Source of the DNA: Gnetum montanum
Taxonomy: Eukaryota; Streptophyta; Gnetopsida; Gnetales; Gnetaceae
Direction of reading: 5' to 3'
NCBI GenBank assembly: GCA_015680685.1
Contig: MNCI01007802.1
Span: 119,780 to 183,779, forward strand
Length of the DNA stretch: 64,000 nt
The notes beneath the pieces are model-generated. The model worked only from the letters and a program-made list of their open reading frames with translations. It searched no databases and was not told where the DNA came from. Position 1 is the first letter of the stretch. Every line of letters starts with the position of its first letter. Made by a program: the position numbers and the translations under genes. Shown one piece after another: positions 49,495-61,025 of this stretch.

Positions 49495-49510
49495 GTCAAT
49501 TATGGGGGCA
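49495..49510 (+). promoter_or_regulatory. Polypurine tract of outer element
   Basis: GTCAATTATGGGGGCA lies immediately before the 3' LTR start. It is short but ends in the GGGGGCA form common just before gypsy LTRs. Confidence 0.65.
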
Positions 49511-50346
49511 TAATGAAGAGTTAACATACCCTTGTTGACATACCCTTTGATGTGTGGATGCATATGCATTAATATAGTCCAGCCTTTTGCCTATATAAAT
49601 GCACACATTATCCACATTTATGGCACCTTTGGTTCATTCCAATAGCTAGACTCTTATAGTTTCTTTTATAGAACCAAACCAGAGTTTCCTCTAAGTGTGT
49701 GCAACATGGATAGAATTGATTGAATGGAATTTTATTTCAAGTACATAATGTACCTTGATACATTATCATTTTGAGAACACAATTAAGATTAATTCCCTCC
49801 ATTGTACATTTGTAATAGTTTTAATTTATTTCTACCAATTTACTTCATAATGCATTTTACTGTCCAAAGATTAGATAATTAATATTTTATTCTATAATAG
49901 CATGAGTACAACTACTTTGAGCATAATACAGTAACATTTAATAATCCAAATAGTGGATACTTAGTATGCTTAGAAATAAACACTTAGTAACTTAACAATA
50001 TTAATATAGGTTTAGGATGAATTCAAAAAGTGAAAATAGATGCTCTACACTTAAGACAACTTAGATTATCCTTGAGTGAATAGTTAAAACTTGATACTTT
50101 AATTAGTTTACTATTTCAAAATTTTAATAATAAAAAATAATAAAAATGAAAACATCTTATGCCTTAATCAAATGTAACCATACCAATTAAGGTAGTATAA
50201 GTGATGATTGGGAAGACAATGACCAATAACTTTATGTCTAATTTTCTACGATGCTTTTAGCTAGATGTTTTGCTGAATTGAATTAGATCACACATACATA
50301 CTTGTGATTTGTATGGTTAGGTGTAGGGAACACTTACTACTTATCA
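49511..50346 (+). repeat. Outer element 3' LTR
   Basis: 836 bp aligning with both parts of the split 5' LTR. It carries a TATA box at 49591-49600 and ends CTACTTATCA. The first dinucleotide has changed from TG to TA. Confidence 0.9.
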
Positions 50347-50351
50347 AGAGC

Positions 50352-52080
50352 TCTTTGTTTTTTCCATTTATCTTCTAGGACTAAAAGAATATATAAAAAA
50401 ATTCAAGAAAAGGTTTTTGAACAAAAGTTATAGCTCCAATGGATTTATTGGTTAAACCTTTGTTTTATTAAGGAACAAGGAATATGAAGCTTAATTGCAA
50501 GAAGCATATATATTAAGAAAGTTTATCTCTTCATCTCATGTAAAGCTCATAGGAAATGGTCAATGTTTGTTAAGTGCTTATATTTAACAAACCCAAAAAG
50601 GATAAAGCTATAAACATGTATTACTGTGAGCTAGTAGAGCTTATAAATAGGATAGACAAGAAAGCAAGTTGATCTTAATATTTCTATAAGAAACATAAGA
50701 TTGTTTTCAACACATTGAATGATATAATGGATTGTTTCCTTCCTCTATTACACTTTAATGATTTCTTTAACTTTGTACCTAAAAGAAATAATGAAGGGTG
50801 ATGTGCAATGGATACAATTTCTTCTTTAGCAACTCCATATTTCTAACAAATCTATTATAGATTGAAAACTAATATGGAGAGCTCCATCTATAAAGTAAAA
50901 ATTGTTAGCTCTTTCTATGTACTTTTAGTTATGGATTTTGGATTTTATTCTAGCTCTCTCAAATTTCCTCCCTCTTTCTCTTCTAGTTTCTCCTCTACTC
51001 TTTCTATTTTTCTAAAGCTCTCTATATTTATATTCTTTTCTACCTTTTGTACTTTCTTTGTATTTATTGTGAGACAAAGGTAAGTATAGTTTACCTACCT
51101 TTGACCTTTGTATATTTATGCTTGTGAGTCTGAGCTCTTGGTGGTGCTTATTCCAAGATTGTAATTGAAGTTTGTAAGAAAGTCCTATATATTTGTATTG
51201 TTGAGATTAATAAAATAGCTTTAAACTAGGTCAGTCATTCTAGTAGCTAAACCACATTAAAAGTTCACTATTTGTTTTGTGTTTATTATATCTATCTTTA
51301 CTATTGTTGCATTTTCTTTTAATTTATATTCTAGCTAAAGGTTTCCACTATATTTAACTACCTAGATTTTTTACTACTTATATGTTGTATATCGTTTACC
51401 ATTATAAATAATTCAAAGGGTGCAAAAGTGTTTACTATTTTTAGATAACTCTTAAATTCTCATTTCCAAATAGCATCATTATGTTCCTTGTAACTATGTT
51501 ATACATGAATTGTTCTCAAATTAAAAGAGAAAACACAAGAGTTCTTTATGCTTTATAAGATTTGTCCAGAATTTTCTTAAAGAATCATAAAAGAATACTC
51601 ATAAGTTAAACTATATTTTAGAGAAATTTTGCTATAAAAGAGTAAATATAAATTTAAAAAATATAATTAATAAACAATTTAGATCTTTGTTTGTGTTGCA
51701 AGTACATATAACCCTTTTTTAAGGTCAATGTATAAAACAAGCTTTAGATGTGTGTTAGAGCTCAAAACTATATAAGAACGTGAATCGGAATGGCAATCGC
51801 TGTGCCTCAACATCGCAAACGTGCTTAGGATTTGGGAGACACCTTGACACCTTGTTTTGGAAAAATTTGATGTATAAATGAAGCATAATGAATTCTTAGC
51901 GGAGAGAAAAAAACGAAAAATAAAAAAACAATTAACACCAAATTTTGAAGGTTTGACGTGAAAATAGTCAAACACAAAGAAAATTGTAACATCAGAGAAC
52001 CGTCAAATCCATCAAACACAGATGTCAATAAAGTCATTGAAATTTGTGCTTGCTTGAAGAATTTTCGCTCAACCAGACTG
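50352..52080. other. Intergenic, no gene recognised
   Basis: AT-rich. The open frame at 50862-51083 is Ser/Phe-rich from a pyrimidine-rich tract (50945-51060). 51679-52037 contains two overlapping minus-strand frames without motifs. CpG starts to rise from about 51770 toward the gene at 52.2 kb. Confidence 0.5.
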
Positions 52081-52103
52081 CGTCTTAGATCTGAGACGAT
52101 ACC

Positions 52104-52117
52104 TTTATTACTTTATT
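52104..52117 (-). terminator. Polyadenylation signals of the 52.2-kb gene
   Basis: Two AATAAA hexamers on the minus strand (52112-52117 and 52104-52109) lie about 95-107 bp past the stop codon, a normal 3' UTR distance for a plant gene. Confidence 0.65.
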
Positions 52118-52210
52118 GCAATCAACACCATTGCTAATTCACGGAGAGATCTGACTACCCTTCAACATTATTACAGCAATCGAATGTCACAGGCTAACAT
52201 TTAGCATGCA

Positions 52211-52756
52211 TCATTTTGCAAGTTCTTCCATCTTAGCGGCCATGGCTGCTGACTTCACTGAAAGCAGGGATACCAACGTATCGGCAATGCTATCATTGGC
52301 AGCTTCAAAGCTGTAACTCCAAGTTACAGTAGACACATCTACATCAACCTCCTGTACACTAACTTCATCCCCATATCTCTGGAAGCCCAAGTTATTGTCT
52401 GCACTGCAATCAATGGTATAAAAGTATGTCATTGTTGCGTTATTCAAGTAGACCAGCTTTTCCAGAGCAAACTTATCACCATCCTCCACTTTCCTAACAC
52501 AACCCACTTTGTTGGAAATCCCATCAACAATTGTGCAGGAACTGATATCCACCAACACCTTTTTTAATCCAGCAAAGTCACTTGCAATGGGCCAAACCTT
52601 TACTGCACTTGCATTAAGTTGTTTTGGCAAGCTGCCATCCCTCTTTACTATTGCATTCACAGATCGAGAAGCAAAAACAGAAGCAAAACCCAGCAGAAAT
52701 AGCAGCATGAACAGCCCTCTTGGGTGGCTAAGATTAATGGCACGACCCTGCTCCAT
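52211..52756 (-). CDS. Secreted-looking START/Bet v 1-like (polyketide cyclase / LFS-like) protein
   Basis: A complete single-exon frame of 181 residues with the first in-frame ATG at 52756 and TGA at 52211. Residues 14-35 form a hydrophobic segment (LFMLLFLLGFASVF) typical of a signal peptide with a likely cut after NA. Residues about 45-152 follow the plant START-like group related to lachrymatory factor synthase: VWPIASDFAGLKK, SSCTIVDGIS, VGCVRKV, LEKLVYLN, FYTIDCS, NLGFQRYGDEVSVQEV and WSYSFEA. The end (160-181) is an amphipathic helix. Such proteins have a deep pocket for hydrophobic ligands; the actual substrate cannot be read from sequence. Most relatives are cytosolic, so the signal peptide is unusual. 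A TATA box and poly(A) signals fit. It is the only intact gene found here. Confidence 0.85.
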   Translation of the reverse strand: MEQGRAINLSHPRGLFMLLFLLGFASVFASRSVNAIVKRDGSLPKQLNASAVKVWPIASDFAGLKKVLVDISSCTIVDGISNKVGCVRKVEDGDKFALEKLVYLNNATMTYFYTIDCSADNNLGFQRYGDEVSVQEVDVDVSTVTWSYSFEAANDSIADTLVSLLSVKSAAMAAKMEELAK

Positions 52757-52892
52757 GAAAGCTTTCAGTAAATACTCAGAACTCAGAAGAACCTACGGGG
52801 ATATGAACCTGGAAAACCAAATAGCCCAATCTGGAACAGATGAAACAAAGACAAAACACAAATGCCGATGTGTTTAGCTACACGCCAGGGCA

Positions 52893-52900
52893 GTTATATA
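52893..52900 (-). promoter_or_regulatory. TATA box of the 52.2-kb gene
   Basis: Minus-strand TATATAAC lies about 137 bp before the ATG, giving a 5' UTR of roughly 100 bases. It stands in a CpG-richer, less decayed patch than the surrounding DNA. Confidence 0.65.
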
Positions 52901-52904
52901 GATA

Positions 52905-54880
52905 TGTAGTACAGTAACATCGATAAGTAGCATAAAAACAAAAGTACAAAAATGGGCACCCCGGCCCCCGCACATGAAGAACCCCAACTTTTGCGCTGCG
53001 AATGTGCCTGTTTTCAACGAATCAAACTGCACATGGACGCAGACATGAACCCGGAATTCATGGGATTATTTCTACGCCTGAAATTTCTGTTGTTAGTAGT
53101 ACAGAAAAACAATTCATTTGAACATACGAGGATGGCTTCAGTTCTCCTCGAAGGATGGATTTCCAGGGCTTTCAAGGTTATTGGTCCAGGAAAACGAGTC
53201 ACACGTTAGAAAACAAGTCACGTAGCATTGGAAATCGGATCTATATCAACTGTAGACACGTTGGACTTCGAGCAAGGTGATGTGGTCTTTGGCTGAGACC
53301 TAAATAAATAAACAAATATATTTCCCCATAGGAAAATTGAAAAATAAAAATGAACAAAACTACATATATTTAAATGTCTTTCATAAGAGTCTAAGACTAC
53401 TTGAATGCACCGCACTTCACCACATTTCCAAAGCTTTCCATAATTCAATATTACCTACGTAGCTAGGCTAATAAGACCTATAACCTAGGTTTCTAGGTAA
53501 GAATCTAACTATTACATAGACCAATATCTCATTAGCTTATTCATATAAGATTCACGTGGAGTCCTGAATATTTTGGGATGGAATCTTGTTTAGATAGCAT
53601 CAAATATTACTTTTTCAACATCGTACATTTAATCAATCTCAAGACTATAGAATATACAAAGGTCAACAGTTTATATTGCAATATAAAATGAATTTTTACA
53701 TGACACCATTTTATATAAACCCTAAAGAATATATACTTATTATTAAAAATTAATTATTCTAGAGCTCTCAAAAATGTAGGTAGATGAGTAATTACTTAAC
53801 CTCTTTTGCTACAATTACACTCAAAGCTTAAGCTAAGGCCTTGTTACATAACAACTAAGCACCTTACCATTGATACAAATCATGTCTCATGTGTAATATT
53901 GAACTATAGGTCCAAATAATCTATTAAACAAATTAAAAAGGATCGTAACCTAAAACCTCAATGATCATCCCACCAAGGAAGGTCCCAAAAGACTTAGTAG
54001 ATGAGCAAAAACCTTACCTCTTTTATAGTAGTTGTGCCTAGGCCCAAACATACCTTCTATCTTAAGAAATAAGCAACTTCATTATCCTTTCAAATGATAT
54101 ATTAGATACATTAACCTATGCAAAATACATCAGTAGTAACACATTTAGAGTACAATATTATAATAGTAAGGTATTAAATTATTAGTAAAACTCTTAATTT
54201 GGAAATTCCATGTTGTGGATTTTATTACAATGGTAGAAGTAAGTTATAAGATTTCTACTTTAAGTTTCATGTTGGATATATATCTACAGTCACTAAGCAA
54301 GTGTCATAAAATAATAGGGAAAACCCTTATTTGTTTCATTCTCAAAGCAATGTTTTAACTCAATTTCAAATCCAAAGCAATGCTTTAACCTAGATTTCAA
54401 AAACCACATATATAACAATGAGTAGCAAATAATTGTTTTTTAAATTTCAATGGCTAAAGCATATAATCACTAATTCTTTCTTCATCAATGAAATTATTCA
54501 TAATACAAAAAATAATGTAGAAAATTTATTCTTGACTTAAGGGTAAGAGCGGAAGTAGTCAAGATTTTACTATCTCAATCAACCATGCTAAGGCTTATTT
54601 TTCTAGAAATTGAATGAGTAGAACATTTACAATTGTTGATCAAAACTATTCTAAAATTTTTACTCACATCAACTAAGACCCTCTTGGATACATTGGACAA
54701 TACAAGTTTTAGAATTCCTTTTATGAAATTAGTAAATCTTTATATTTACTTCTTTCTACTTTGATGAATATTACAACCAAAAGACTTTTTACTAGTCATG
54801 GTCATTTTTTAAAAATTAAATCATCAAAACCATCAATTAATTTTTTTGTATTTTCTTAATTACCAACTTCCTAACTTGCA
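52905..54880. other. Upstream intergenic region, no gene recognised
   Basis: 52940-53290 is relatively GC- and CpG-rich and may hold the gene's upstream control region. Open frames there on both strands (52952-53209, 53014-53202, 53218-53448) overlap and have no motif. Beyond 53450 the DNA is AT-rich and featureless. Confidence 0.45.
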
Positions 54881-54888
54881 ACATAGCT

Positions 54889-54943
54889 TACCAAGGCCTT
54901 AAACTACTACCATGGCTTGCCATGACCTTAAACTAGTAACTTT
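54889..54943 (+). repeat. Short tandem duplication
   Basis: GCTTACCAAGGCCTTAAACT and GCTTGCCATGACCTTAAACT stand in tandem about 27 bp apart, each followed by A(C/G)TA. Confidence 0.7.
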
Positions 54944-55139
54944 TGTGACCTGGATACCCTAATTCTCATGTGAAATATATGCATTGTAGCATTATAATAT
55001 GCAATGGTATTTTGTATTGGCCATTGAAACACCACAAAAATTTTCTTGTTATAGCCAATCTTCAACATGAAGCTTTCACCCCATGAAACTTGAGGCAAAA
55101 CTTCATTATAAATGTGAAAACTATAATCCATAATGGGCA

Positions 55140-56600
55140 ATTTCACATACTTTATACTTTAGGGACTGAAAAATGTATTATAACTGGTCAAATTCTCATT
55201 CCCCAAGTGAAAAAAGTCACCTAGTGTCTATGTTTGGGCTTTGGAGGGTCAAAAGTTCCTTTTGGACTGCCAAAAAAGGTAATTTTATGGGTTTTATAGG
55301 GGGTATACATTTTTCTACGTTGGAAACACATGCAGGGGGTAGATCTTACCTACCCCCACTGTAGAAGGGTGGGGGTTTTGAAAACTTTTCCCCCTGTGCC
55401 CAGCCAACCTGTCCCACCCTACACCACTCTACTACCCCCATCCAACAAAACCCCCCAACCACAACACCCCTGCCCCCCGGCCAAAGCTCAACATGGAAGT
55501 TTCCTCTAGCCTACAAAATTTTTCCCCTTTGCATGAAAGTTTCCTCCTAATGTGGAGCCTTCATCCCTAGCATGGAAGCCACAAAAAGTAAAAATTCATC
55601 ACTTCATGCACATCAACATTAACCATCCACTTCAACAAGCATGGTGGAGAGCTCAACCTAGAAGATTCATCTTTAGCATGGAAGGTGTGCCCCAATTACT
55701 ATTTATAGTAAATGGAATGGCCATGGGAGGAAGAACTTACTATGCATGGTAACCTCTGAAATTTGAGCACCCATCTCACATAATTTTGCAGTTAATTTTC
55801 AGCCATTTGATAGCCAATTTGTTGTTATTTTTACAGCCAAATCATAGCCAATTTGCAACCCCATTCATGGCCCAAAGATCCTATAAAAGCCAACCTCAAA
55901 CATCATTTAGAGGTTCTAAAATTTATCAACAAGTTTATCAATTTTGGTTCTAATAATTTTAAAAAAAAATTATTCATTTTTACAAATCCACACTTGGGGC
56001 ATTTTCAAGCACTCAAGAGCTCTTGCAAGCTTCCACACTTACATTCTCTTGAATCCTAGCATGGAAGCATTGTGGCCTTGAGATTTTGTGGGTTTTTGGT
56101 GTCAACACTACACTTTTGGAATTCCAAACCCCAGCATGGAGAAATTTGGCATCCAAATGTTCTACCTTTTTCACCCCCTAATAGTGACTTGACTTACAGA
56201 TCTAAGGCTATAGTAGTGAAGGAAGGTTTGATAATATCAAGAGTGGCTTAGCACCCGAATCATGAAGTAGATCACAACAACTTCAATGAGCTTTGAAATC
56301 TTGCATAAGTGAATCCCCTTTTTTCTCATCTAGACATCATTTGTAAACATTGCTCTAACTTATTCTTTATTATTTCTCACTAAAGTTTTAAGTTTTGAGT
56401 TTTGTGTTCAAAAATAAATTTTATTTTCTATGCTTTTTTCGGATCTGTTTATACTTCCATGTTTTGCATCTCATAAGGCCTTGGTTGATCTGTCAGACTA
56501 GCTAGGGCATCTCAAATCCATTTTTTTATCACGAAAGCCCTAGGAATTCATGGTTGGGGAACTTCTTACACCAAGAATCCTTGGTTTTCTTCCAACAATC
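55140..56600 (+). mobile_element. LTR-like promoter and leader ahead of copia gag
   Basis: The word AGCATGGAAG and variants recur at about 55493, 55571, 55674, 56057 and 56131. A C-rich tract spans about 55375-55475. CCTATAAAAGCC at 55881-55890 is a good TATA box, and copia gag begins about 740 bp later. This suggests a 5' LTR plus leader. Against that, I see no TG/CA ends, no primer binding site, and no matching 3' copy in the window: the LTR at 59939 differs. Confidence 0.45.
55882..55888 (+). promoter_or_regulatory. TATA box in LTR-like leader
   Basis: TATAAAA in a CCTATAAAAGCC context, upstream of the decayed copia gag on the same strand. Confidence 0.5.
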
Positions 56601-56609
56601 AAGGTTTTT

Positions 56610-58150
56610 GGTTGTAACAATATACCAAGCCACCAATGTTCAATGGAATTAACTTCATGTACTAGAAGGCTTGAATGCAAGGATTCCTTAAATCCATGAA
56701 GTTCAAAGTTTGAGAATCCATCCTAGCGGTATATGTGTCATTCATTAATAGTACTAAAAGCACTATAAAGCCAAGAACCAAGTAGACTCATGATAAAAAA
56801 AATAAGTTTATGTTTGATGCTAAAGCTAAAAATTATCTTTATTATGCTTTAAGTAAATCTAAGTTTACTACAGTAGCTAGGTGCAAAACTACAAAAGAGA
56901 TTTGGAAGGTTCTAGAAGCTACTTATGAAGGTACATCTATTGTCAAACAATTCAAGCTTCTAGCTTTAAAATGTAAATATGATAAACTAAGAATGAAATA
57001 AGGAGAGAAGATCAAAGATTACTTTTCTAGAGCTAATGAATTAGTTGTATCTATCAGAGTCATAGAAAAGGATTTACTTGAAAGTAATGTTATTATCAAT
57101 ATGATTAGGACATTGTAGCCTAAATTTAGATCTAAAGTAACAACCATGGAAGAGATTAGGAATTTCTCAATCATAAAGCTTGAAGAGCTAGAAAGTGCAC
57201 TTATAGCTAATGAGATGAATCTCATAAGTGAAGTTGTAATCAAAGAAAAACCTTTTGCTCTCAAAAGCTCATCAAAAGAGAAGGAGTCTTCTAAGCATGA
57301 GGAAAATAGTGAAGATGAATTGGTTCTCTTATCAAGAAGTGTTTAAAAACTACTATGATGAAAAGGTAAGAGCTTTAATCAAACAAGCATCAAAGGTAAA
57401 GAAAGAGGTAAAAATTCTTAAAATTCTAATCTTGATGCATCTTTTGTAGAATGTTTGGTTTATGGCGGTAGAAGACATGTGGCCTCCAAATGTCCAAGTA
57501 TTAGCAAGTTACAAAATAAGGATTCATCTAAAGCTAAAAGGAAAGGGAAGAATTTCTAATCAAGCAAGGATGAGAAACATAATGAGGAGGAACAAAATGA
57601 TACTACTCCAGATTCACATCTTCTCTACATGGCTCTTGCACAGGAAAATTTCATCAAAGATTTTGAAGAACCTAAAAGCAATACCAAGGATAGGTATAGT
57701 ATGATGTGTGAGGAAATTATTTATTTTTAGAAGTTATGCTTAAACATGAGAAGAACTATAGATAAGAAAGAAGATGAAATTTCTAAACTTTATACTATAT
57801 GCTCCTCTTTAAAAAAAGTCTTAGATGTAAAGGCTACGGTTCAATTACTAACCCAATTTTATGAGCAAAATTGTAGTGATCCTTTAGGTGTAAGACCTTG
57901 TAAAGAAATAGAAATGCCACAATTTTTGCATAATGAAGAAGATATGGATGAGACATCTCAAGATGATAGTGGTATGATATCATCTAAATGGAGGAAAAAA
58001 CCCAAGTATGAATATGCAATTCAAATTAGAGATACTATGTATTTTTGTTATGAAATGTATGGGCATGCATAATCCTATTGTGAATTACCTTTAAAACATA
58101 ATAACATAGCTACATGGTCTTGTCAAGAGAAGTTGATAAAGTATGACTTG
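56610..58150 (+). pseudogene. Decayed Ty1/copia gag with zinc knuckle
   Basis: The start reads PMFNGINFMY-KA-MQGFLKS, matching the copia gag opening. 56810-57001 is open and gives the UBN2-type core: AKNYLYYALSKS, TTKEIWKVLEATYEG, KQFKLLALKCKYDKLRM. 57010-57350 continues with IKDYFSRANELVVSI, MEEIRNFSIIKLEELESAL and NEMNLIS. 57452-57493 reads CLVYGGRRHVASKC, a CCHC zinc knuckle with the second Cys replaced by Tyr. A charged tail follows, including an open 108-codon piece (57746-58072). No protease, integrase or RT follows, so the element is truncated after gag. The product would have packaged element RNA. Confidence 0.85.
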
Positions 58151-59924
58151 CAAGATACAAAAGCTTGAAGGCCTAAATATCAAAAAGTAGAAATCACTAC
58201 AAAAGATACTAAAGGATTAGAACTTATGACTAGTGAAAAATATCAGTCCTTTCACTTCAAAGAACATAACTATGAAGAAATAGCAGCCTCAAATTAGAAA
58301 AAGATTAAAATAGACACATTAATAACAAAAATGGTAAGGATCAGTTGCATGCAAAGGAGATACTCAATGATGGAGAATTTCATTGTAAACTTTAATAACC
58401 ATATTAATATTTAGAAGCAATGTAAGTAATAGTAAGCATGATTGAAATGTCTATTCTTGGGCTTGCTAAACTTAGTTTTGATTTGATTGTATTGTCTATT
58501 CCTTGACTTGATGAATTTAGTTTTGATTAGTTTATTTCTAGAAAGACTAGTTTTAATTAGTTTATTGATTGGATGCATTTGATTGGAAATCTTAATGAAT
58601 CCTGACTTCATCTTACAAGATGTTGAGATATAGATAAAACAAAACTATCATCAAAGCTCAAAAGGATATTGAGTTGACCTTTCTTAATAAATAATCAAAA
58701 AATTGGTATAATACTTTGTTTTATGATAATATCTATGTTGAAAATATTTGATTTTTGGAATCTATCTATTGAAGGATACTATTGATGAAAGACCTTGATT
58801 ATATTACAGATTTATTGACATGATGTACAATTTGATGGGATTAAAAAATGCATATCTACAAAGACAAGATGATCCAAGAAAGAATATTCTAGCAACATAT
58901 GCATTATAAAAGTTGGGAGAAACTTAGCACATGTGCAATGAATGCTTTTTCTTTTTCTAAAGCCATCATTTTTTCCCACCTATGTAGAGGAAGTTTTCTA
59001 AGACTCTCACAAACATTTAGGCATCAAGAATCTCCACTTTAGTATTCATAACAAAATAAGAAAGTAGAGTCTTACAAGCTAACTCAACTGTGTTGGATTC
59101 TAGTAAGGACTCAAACATCTTAGTTTTTTTGAGAAATGCTCTTTGATGCTAAACTTTAGATATATATATACCTGCTTGATAAGGCATCTTGTTGAGATAT
59201 TGGGCATGCTAGGTAATGGAGCTATTCCTTCTTAATGTTGGATCCTTTTGAGACTTCGATTCAAGCATGTCTTAAGGTTTTTCTCCTAATATTTTCAAGA
59301 TGTATGGAAACTTGTTTTCTCCTTGCAATGGAAATAACTTGTTATCTTTTTTTTTTTATCTCCAAAAGGAGAAAGAGTTTTATATGAGTTTATGGTGTAA
59401 TCTAAATTTTTGGTGATAGATCATTTATGAATATAATGATTATTATTCATCTATGAAAAATCTTGATTTACTGATTTAGTAGATCTTACTTAGAATATAG
59501 TGGCTATCATTCATGATATATTCTTGGTCATATATTTTTTTTTATCATGACATGGTAATTGATTGTTTTAGAGATAGGATAGTTATTTTTTAGTACTTAG
59601 TCTTTGAAGTTTAGCCTTTGGTTTTGTAAGGAAACATTCTTGAACAATAGTTGAAAGGCTTTGATTATTTTTATGTGCTTGTGGATTATATGTGCTTTTT
59701 TGGATAGGATTAGGAAATTTTTAATGTAACCATATCTTGTGTGTTTCCTTGTGATCATGGTTAATGGATATGTGTCCATTAACTATTTTTATCTCATTTT
59801 CCTTATTTTCTACCATTGGATTATTTTTAGATATATACATTTAAAAATATTTATGCCTTTATTTGCTTATCATATGATGTTATATTATTATGCTAACCCA
59901 TTTTCTCAAGTTTTTGACATTACC
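58151..59924. other. Copia non-coding 3' region, no pol recognised
   Basis: AT-rich with a long T tract near 59350 and a CTCCAAAAGGAGAAAG word at about 59361. Some segments near 58750-59300 look faintly coding, but no copia pol motif can be read. The last part leads into the PPT at 59925. Confidence 0.4.
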
Positions 59925-59937
59925 AAAAAGGAGAAGA
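59925..59937 (+). promoter_or_regulatory. Copia polypurine tract
   Basis: CAAAAAGGAGAAGA sits directly before TGTTTACC, the usual arrangement (AAAAAGGGGGAGA then TGTT) at the 3' LTR of copia elements. Confidence 0.7.
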
Positions 59938-60249
59938 TTGTTTACCTTTTGGTATGTCAAAATTTTGAAAAATGGAGAATGTGGAAGATATGTTTCTAAA
60001 ATCTTGTAGGACATGGAAAATACAAGAGCTTGATAAGAGCATGATAAGATCAAGACATAGAGCATGCTGAGACCAAGATGAGAGCTGAGTTTTCAATCTA
60101 AAGTGATGGAGTTTCAACCAACATTGTAAGAGTCTAGAGAAGTCACAATGATGCATGATGTTTAGAAGTCAATAGAACATGTTCCAACAACTATCAAGAT
60201 ATTCCAAAGGAAAAACAGATATCCATGTTGAAAAGTTAAGATCTCAAGT

Positions 60250-60375
60250 GAGACATCCTAGAAAAATAGTAGATGTCCCAAGCATAGTTGATATGTCCTA
60301 ACAAAAGTAAGACATTCCACCTGGAAGCATCAAAAAGCCAATGAGACATCCCAAGCTCAAATGAGATGTCCTAAC
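60250..60375 (+). repeat. GAGACATCC motif repeats in copia U3
   Basis: About six copies of GAGAYRTCCYAAGC-like sequence, near 60251, 60273, 60290, 60309, 60340 and 60362, lie upstream of the TATA box. Confidence 0.65.
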
Positions 60376-60431
60376 TAGCTATTTTGTAGTCATTGTATGA
60401 ACTCTAATGGTCATTTGAAAAGGACAAAGGC

Positions 60432-60438
60432 TATAAAA
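60432..60438 (+). promoter_or_regulatory. TATA box of copia LTR
   Basis: TATAAAA in a GGCTATAAAAGAAATC context, about 60 bp after the motif repeats. Confidence 0.6.
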
Positions 60439-60676
60439 GAAATCATATCTTTATGAAAATGACAAGCACCATTCATACAAATATTCCCTTCATTATACAC
60501 ATCTTGTGAATTGATTTGTTCTTGAATTCTCTATCTATTGTAAGTTTGGTATTGTAATTGTTGAGAGCTTCAAAGGAAGGAATGTGTAACTTAAGTATAC
60601 TCTCTTACTGATCTTTATTCTGTCCTTTTGTAAGTCATATTGATTTGATGTACTTCTTGTAGGAAGTAATTCCTTA

Positions 60677-60900
60677 AGCTTGTTAAGACCTTGAAGTTTT
60701 GGAAGTAGTTCTTAGGAGAAAACGTCCCATGTAGAGCTCAAGTTTTTTAAAAGGTTGTAGAATTTTTTGAAACCACATTGTGAGCTTGTTAGAACCTTGC
60801 GAAGTTGCATGTGTTTCTATGTGAAAACATCCCTTGCAAAGCTCAAACTTTGTAATGGATATGGTGTTCTTGAAATCACATTTTTGAAGAAACAAAGTTT
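60677..60900 (+). repeat. 106-bp tandem duplication within LTR
   Basis: The block from AGCTTGTTAAGACCTTG (60677) recurs from AGCTTGTTAGAACCTTG (60783), and both run on to GAAAAC-TCCC and AGCTCAA. The copies have diverged by many substitutions. Confidence 0.75.
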
Positions 60901-61025
60901 GGAGATGCGCAATGATTCTATCCTTTGAGTGTGGAAGTACCTAAGTTGGGGAACTAGGCACATTTGAATGTAGTTTGGATTTTAATTGGTGGAAGTTATT
61001 CAACCCCACCTTCTAAGTTCTCAAT

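Larger units (their letters stand above)
32574..50346 (+). mobile_element. Old Ty3/gypsy element with extra 3' ORF, interrupted by a nested element
   Basis: Direct LTRs at 32574-33238 plus 38295-38479 and at 49511-50346 bound it. LTR starts TGATGAAGAG (TAATGAAGAG in the 3' copy) and ends ATCA. Flanking AGAGT (32569-32573) and AGAGC (50347-50351) are a target duplication with one change. A second element (33239-38294 with its duplicated target) sits in the 5' LTR; without it the length is about 12.7 kb. Order on the plus strand: gag-like region, RT-RNase H-integrase (42.1-44.4 kb), AT-rich spacer, extra ORF (46.9-49.0 kb), PPT, 3' LTR. This order and the RT sequence resemble the Athila/Tat group. 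By eye the LTRs differ at about a quarter of positions, so it is ancient and dead. Confidence 0.9.
59939..61025 (+). mobile_element. Copia LTR (right end approximate)
   Basis: Starts TGTTTACCTTTTGG right after the PPT. Inside are six GAGACATCC/GAGATGTCC-type repeats (60250-60375), a TATA box CTATAAAAG (60431-60439), a 106-bp duplication (60677-60900) and a late TATTCAACCCCACCTTCTAAG block (60997 onward), which resembles the end of SIRE-type copia LTRs. No matching 5' LTR is in the window, so it is a lone or truncated copy. Short minus-strand frames at 59880-60156 are shadows. Confidence 0.6.

Noticed and set aside
55360-55480. C-rich tract as an i-motif or recombination hotspot
   Set aside because: CCCC runs are present but irregular, with no regular four-run spacing or strong inverted repeat to support a structure claim.
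55140-61025. The leader at 55-56.6 kb and the LTR at 59.9 kb as the two LTRs of one copia element
   Set aside because: Their upstream motifs, sequence around the TATA box and downstream parts do not align, so they come from different insertions.
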